Positions 63,160 to 64,000 of a stretch of DNA of 64,000 nucleotides are shown here, in pieces. The first letter of the stretch is position 1. Every line of letters starts with the position of its first letter. Made by a program: the position numbers and the translations under genes. The DNA is from an uncultured Opitutales bacterium. Its GTDB lineage: Bacteria > Verrucomicrobiota > Verrucomicrobiia > Opitutales > Seribacteraceae. The stretch lies in the NCBI GenBank assembly GCA_943787575.1, contig CALSMY010000014.1:1-64000 (forward strand), read 5' to 3'. Below the pieces are notes generated by a model. The model was not told the DNA's origin, made no database searches, and worked only from the letters and a program-made list of their open reading frames with translations.

Positions 63160-64000
63160 ATGGGAAATTCATTTGGAACGCTCTTTCGTATAAGTTCCTG
63201 GGGGGAAAGCCATGGCGGTGGCATTGGTGTGGTCATCGACGGTTGCCCGCCCAGACTGCCCCTCAGCGTTGAAGATATTCAACCTGACTTAACCAGACGG
63301 CGCCCCGGACAAAGCAAAATTACCACCCCAAGGGATGAAGCCGACCAAGTGGAAATTCTTTCCGGGGTGTTTGATAGCCTAACTTTGGGAACCCCTATCG
63401 CCATGCTTGTCCGCAACCAGGATGCCCGACCACAAGCCTATGACGAAATGAAGGAAAAGTTTCGCCCATCTCATGCCGACTTTACTTATCAATCCAAGTT
63501 TGGTCACCGAAACCACGAAGGCGGTGGTCGCTCATCTGCACGCGAGACTATTGCAAGAGTGGCGGCTGGAGCCGTGGCTAAAAAAATTCTTTCCTACGAT
63601 CACATTGATATCCGTGCCTATGTTGAAAGAATTCACGATATACAGGCCCCATCAATCGAGGAATTGCCCACACTCGAACAAGTGGAATCAACCCCTACCA
63701 GATGTCCACACTCTGAAACTGCCGAGCTCATGGAAAAACGCATACTCGAAGCCAAAAAAGCCGGTGATTCTGTAGGAGGATCAATCCTTTGTCGGGTCTC
63801 CGGACTTCCTGTTGGCTGGGGGGCTCCAGTCTTTGATAGGCTCGAGGCAGATTTAGCTAAAGCTATGCTCAGCCTACCCGCCACCAAAGGATTTGAAGTA
63901 GGCAGCGGATTTGACGGGACCTATTTAAAAGGTTCCGAACATAACGATCTTTATGAATCGAGAGATGGTAAAGTTAGTACCTCCTCAAATCGATCGGGAG
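63160..64000 (+). CDS. aroC: Chorismate synthase (3' end outside the window)
   Basis: Last step of the shikimate pathway; FMN-dependent, converts EPSP to chorismate. At least 280 residues are present, open to the window end, so the gene is partial here (usual length about 360-390). N-terminus [31 protein letters not shown] (signature GESHG, residues 16-20), [66 protein letters not shown], and [25 protein letters not shown]. The ORF track lists only fragments in other frames because the true frame is not closed. Chorismate also feeds the menaquinone branch to which menC and menE belong. Confidence 0.96.
   Translation, partial: MGNSFGTLFRISSWGESHGGGIGVVIDGCPPRLPLSVEDIQPDLTRRRPGQSKITTPRDEADQVEILSGVFDSLTLGTPIAMLVRNQDARPQAYDEMKEKFRPSHADFTYQSKFGHRNHEGGGRSSARETIARVAAGAVAKKILSYDHIDIRAYVERIHDIQAPSIEELPTLEQVESTPTRCPHSETAELMEKRILEAKKAGDSVGGSILCRVSGLPVGWGAPVFDRLEADLAKAMLSLPATKGFEVGSGFDGTYLKGSEHNDLYESRDGKVSTSSNRSG

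Noticed and set aside
1-64000. CRISPR arrays, insertion sequences, integrases, tRNA or rRNA genes
   Set aside because: No regular repeat-spacer pattern, no transposase or integrase motif and no cloverleaf or rRNA core sequence was seen on either strand.

Overview
The window looks like a bacterial chromosome segment that is almost entirely coding and AT-leaning. The gene content fits the PVC group, most likely a marine Verrucomicrobiota of the Opitutales/Puniceicoccales kind: fused SecDF, a Fur-headed sufCBD-sufT cluster, GldAFG-like ABC genes with a DUF4340 protein, a Bat (MoxR/vWA) operon and a verrucomicrobial-style O-antigen ligase locus. This placement is inferred from remembered families, not from a search. 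Most starts lack a clear Shine-Dalgarno motif, and many genes are joined by 4-nt ATGA/GTGA overlaps. No intergenic gap exceeds about 160 bases, apart from the ffs RNA region. I saw no tRNA, rRNA, IS element, prophage or CRISPR array.

Layout. 1-4.07 kb: tail of a surface polysaccharide cluster (O-antigen ligase, GT4, FkbM methyltransferase, GT2), riddled with frameshifts. 4.0-8.4 kb: gluQ, DEAD-box helicase, small lipoprotein, DUF445 protein, MscS. 8.5-15.3 kb: yajC-secDF-recJ, glyS, small lipoprotein. 15.3-20.9 kb: Fur-family regulator with a Fur/PerR-like box, then sufC-sufB-sufD-sufT-rpiB-clpP. 21-23 kb: menC-menE on the minus strand. 23.1-29 kb: guaB-purA-nadC-birA-coaX. 29-36.9 kb: GldA/F/G-like ABC exporter, DUF4340 protein, AsmA-like protein. 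37-39.8 kb: accB-accC-Asp23-small membrane protein. 39.8-48.7 kb: gcvT (minus), CNNM/CBS protein, lgt, mreBCD, mrdA, thioredoxin-like protein. 48.7-52.4 kb: CHASE2 adenylate cyclase (minus). 52.6-61.3 kb: Bat operon. 61.3-64 kb: dnaX (minus), SRP RNA (minus) and the 5' part of aroC.

Working together: the core is envelope biogenesis (Sec, Lgt, Mre/PBP2, Bat, AsmA-like, polysaccharide), Fe-S assembly under a probable metal/peroxide regulator, and cofactor supply (NAD, CoA, biotin, menaquinone, purines). BirA, AccB and AccC form a functional set for biotinylation and fatty acid synthesis.

Sequence quality: about a dozen single-base indels break genes in the first 4 kb. Isolated indels, mostly in short A or G runs, break purA, nadC, the AsmA-like gene, the cyclase and a Bat gene. 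Each break can be repaired by one base to restore a family-consistent protein, so sequencing or assembly error is the simplest explanation.

Most interesting points: an A10 run in dnaX placed exactly where slippage would make a gamma-type protein, in a DnaX that has lost its zinc cysteines; a BatB fused in frame to a TPR module with an internal lipobox and Sdr-like repeats; a CHASE2 cyclase with a very large coiled-coil insertion carrying an internal duplication; a PBP2 with an inserted module in its transpeptidase region; and conserved accBC-Asp23 linkage.
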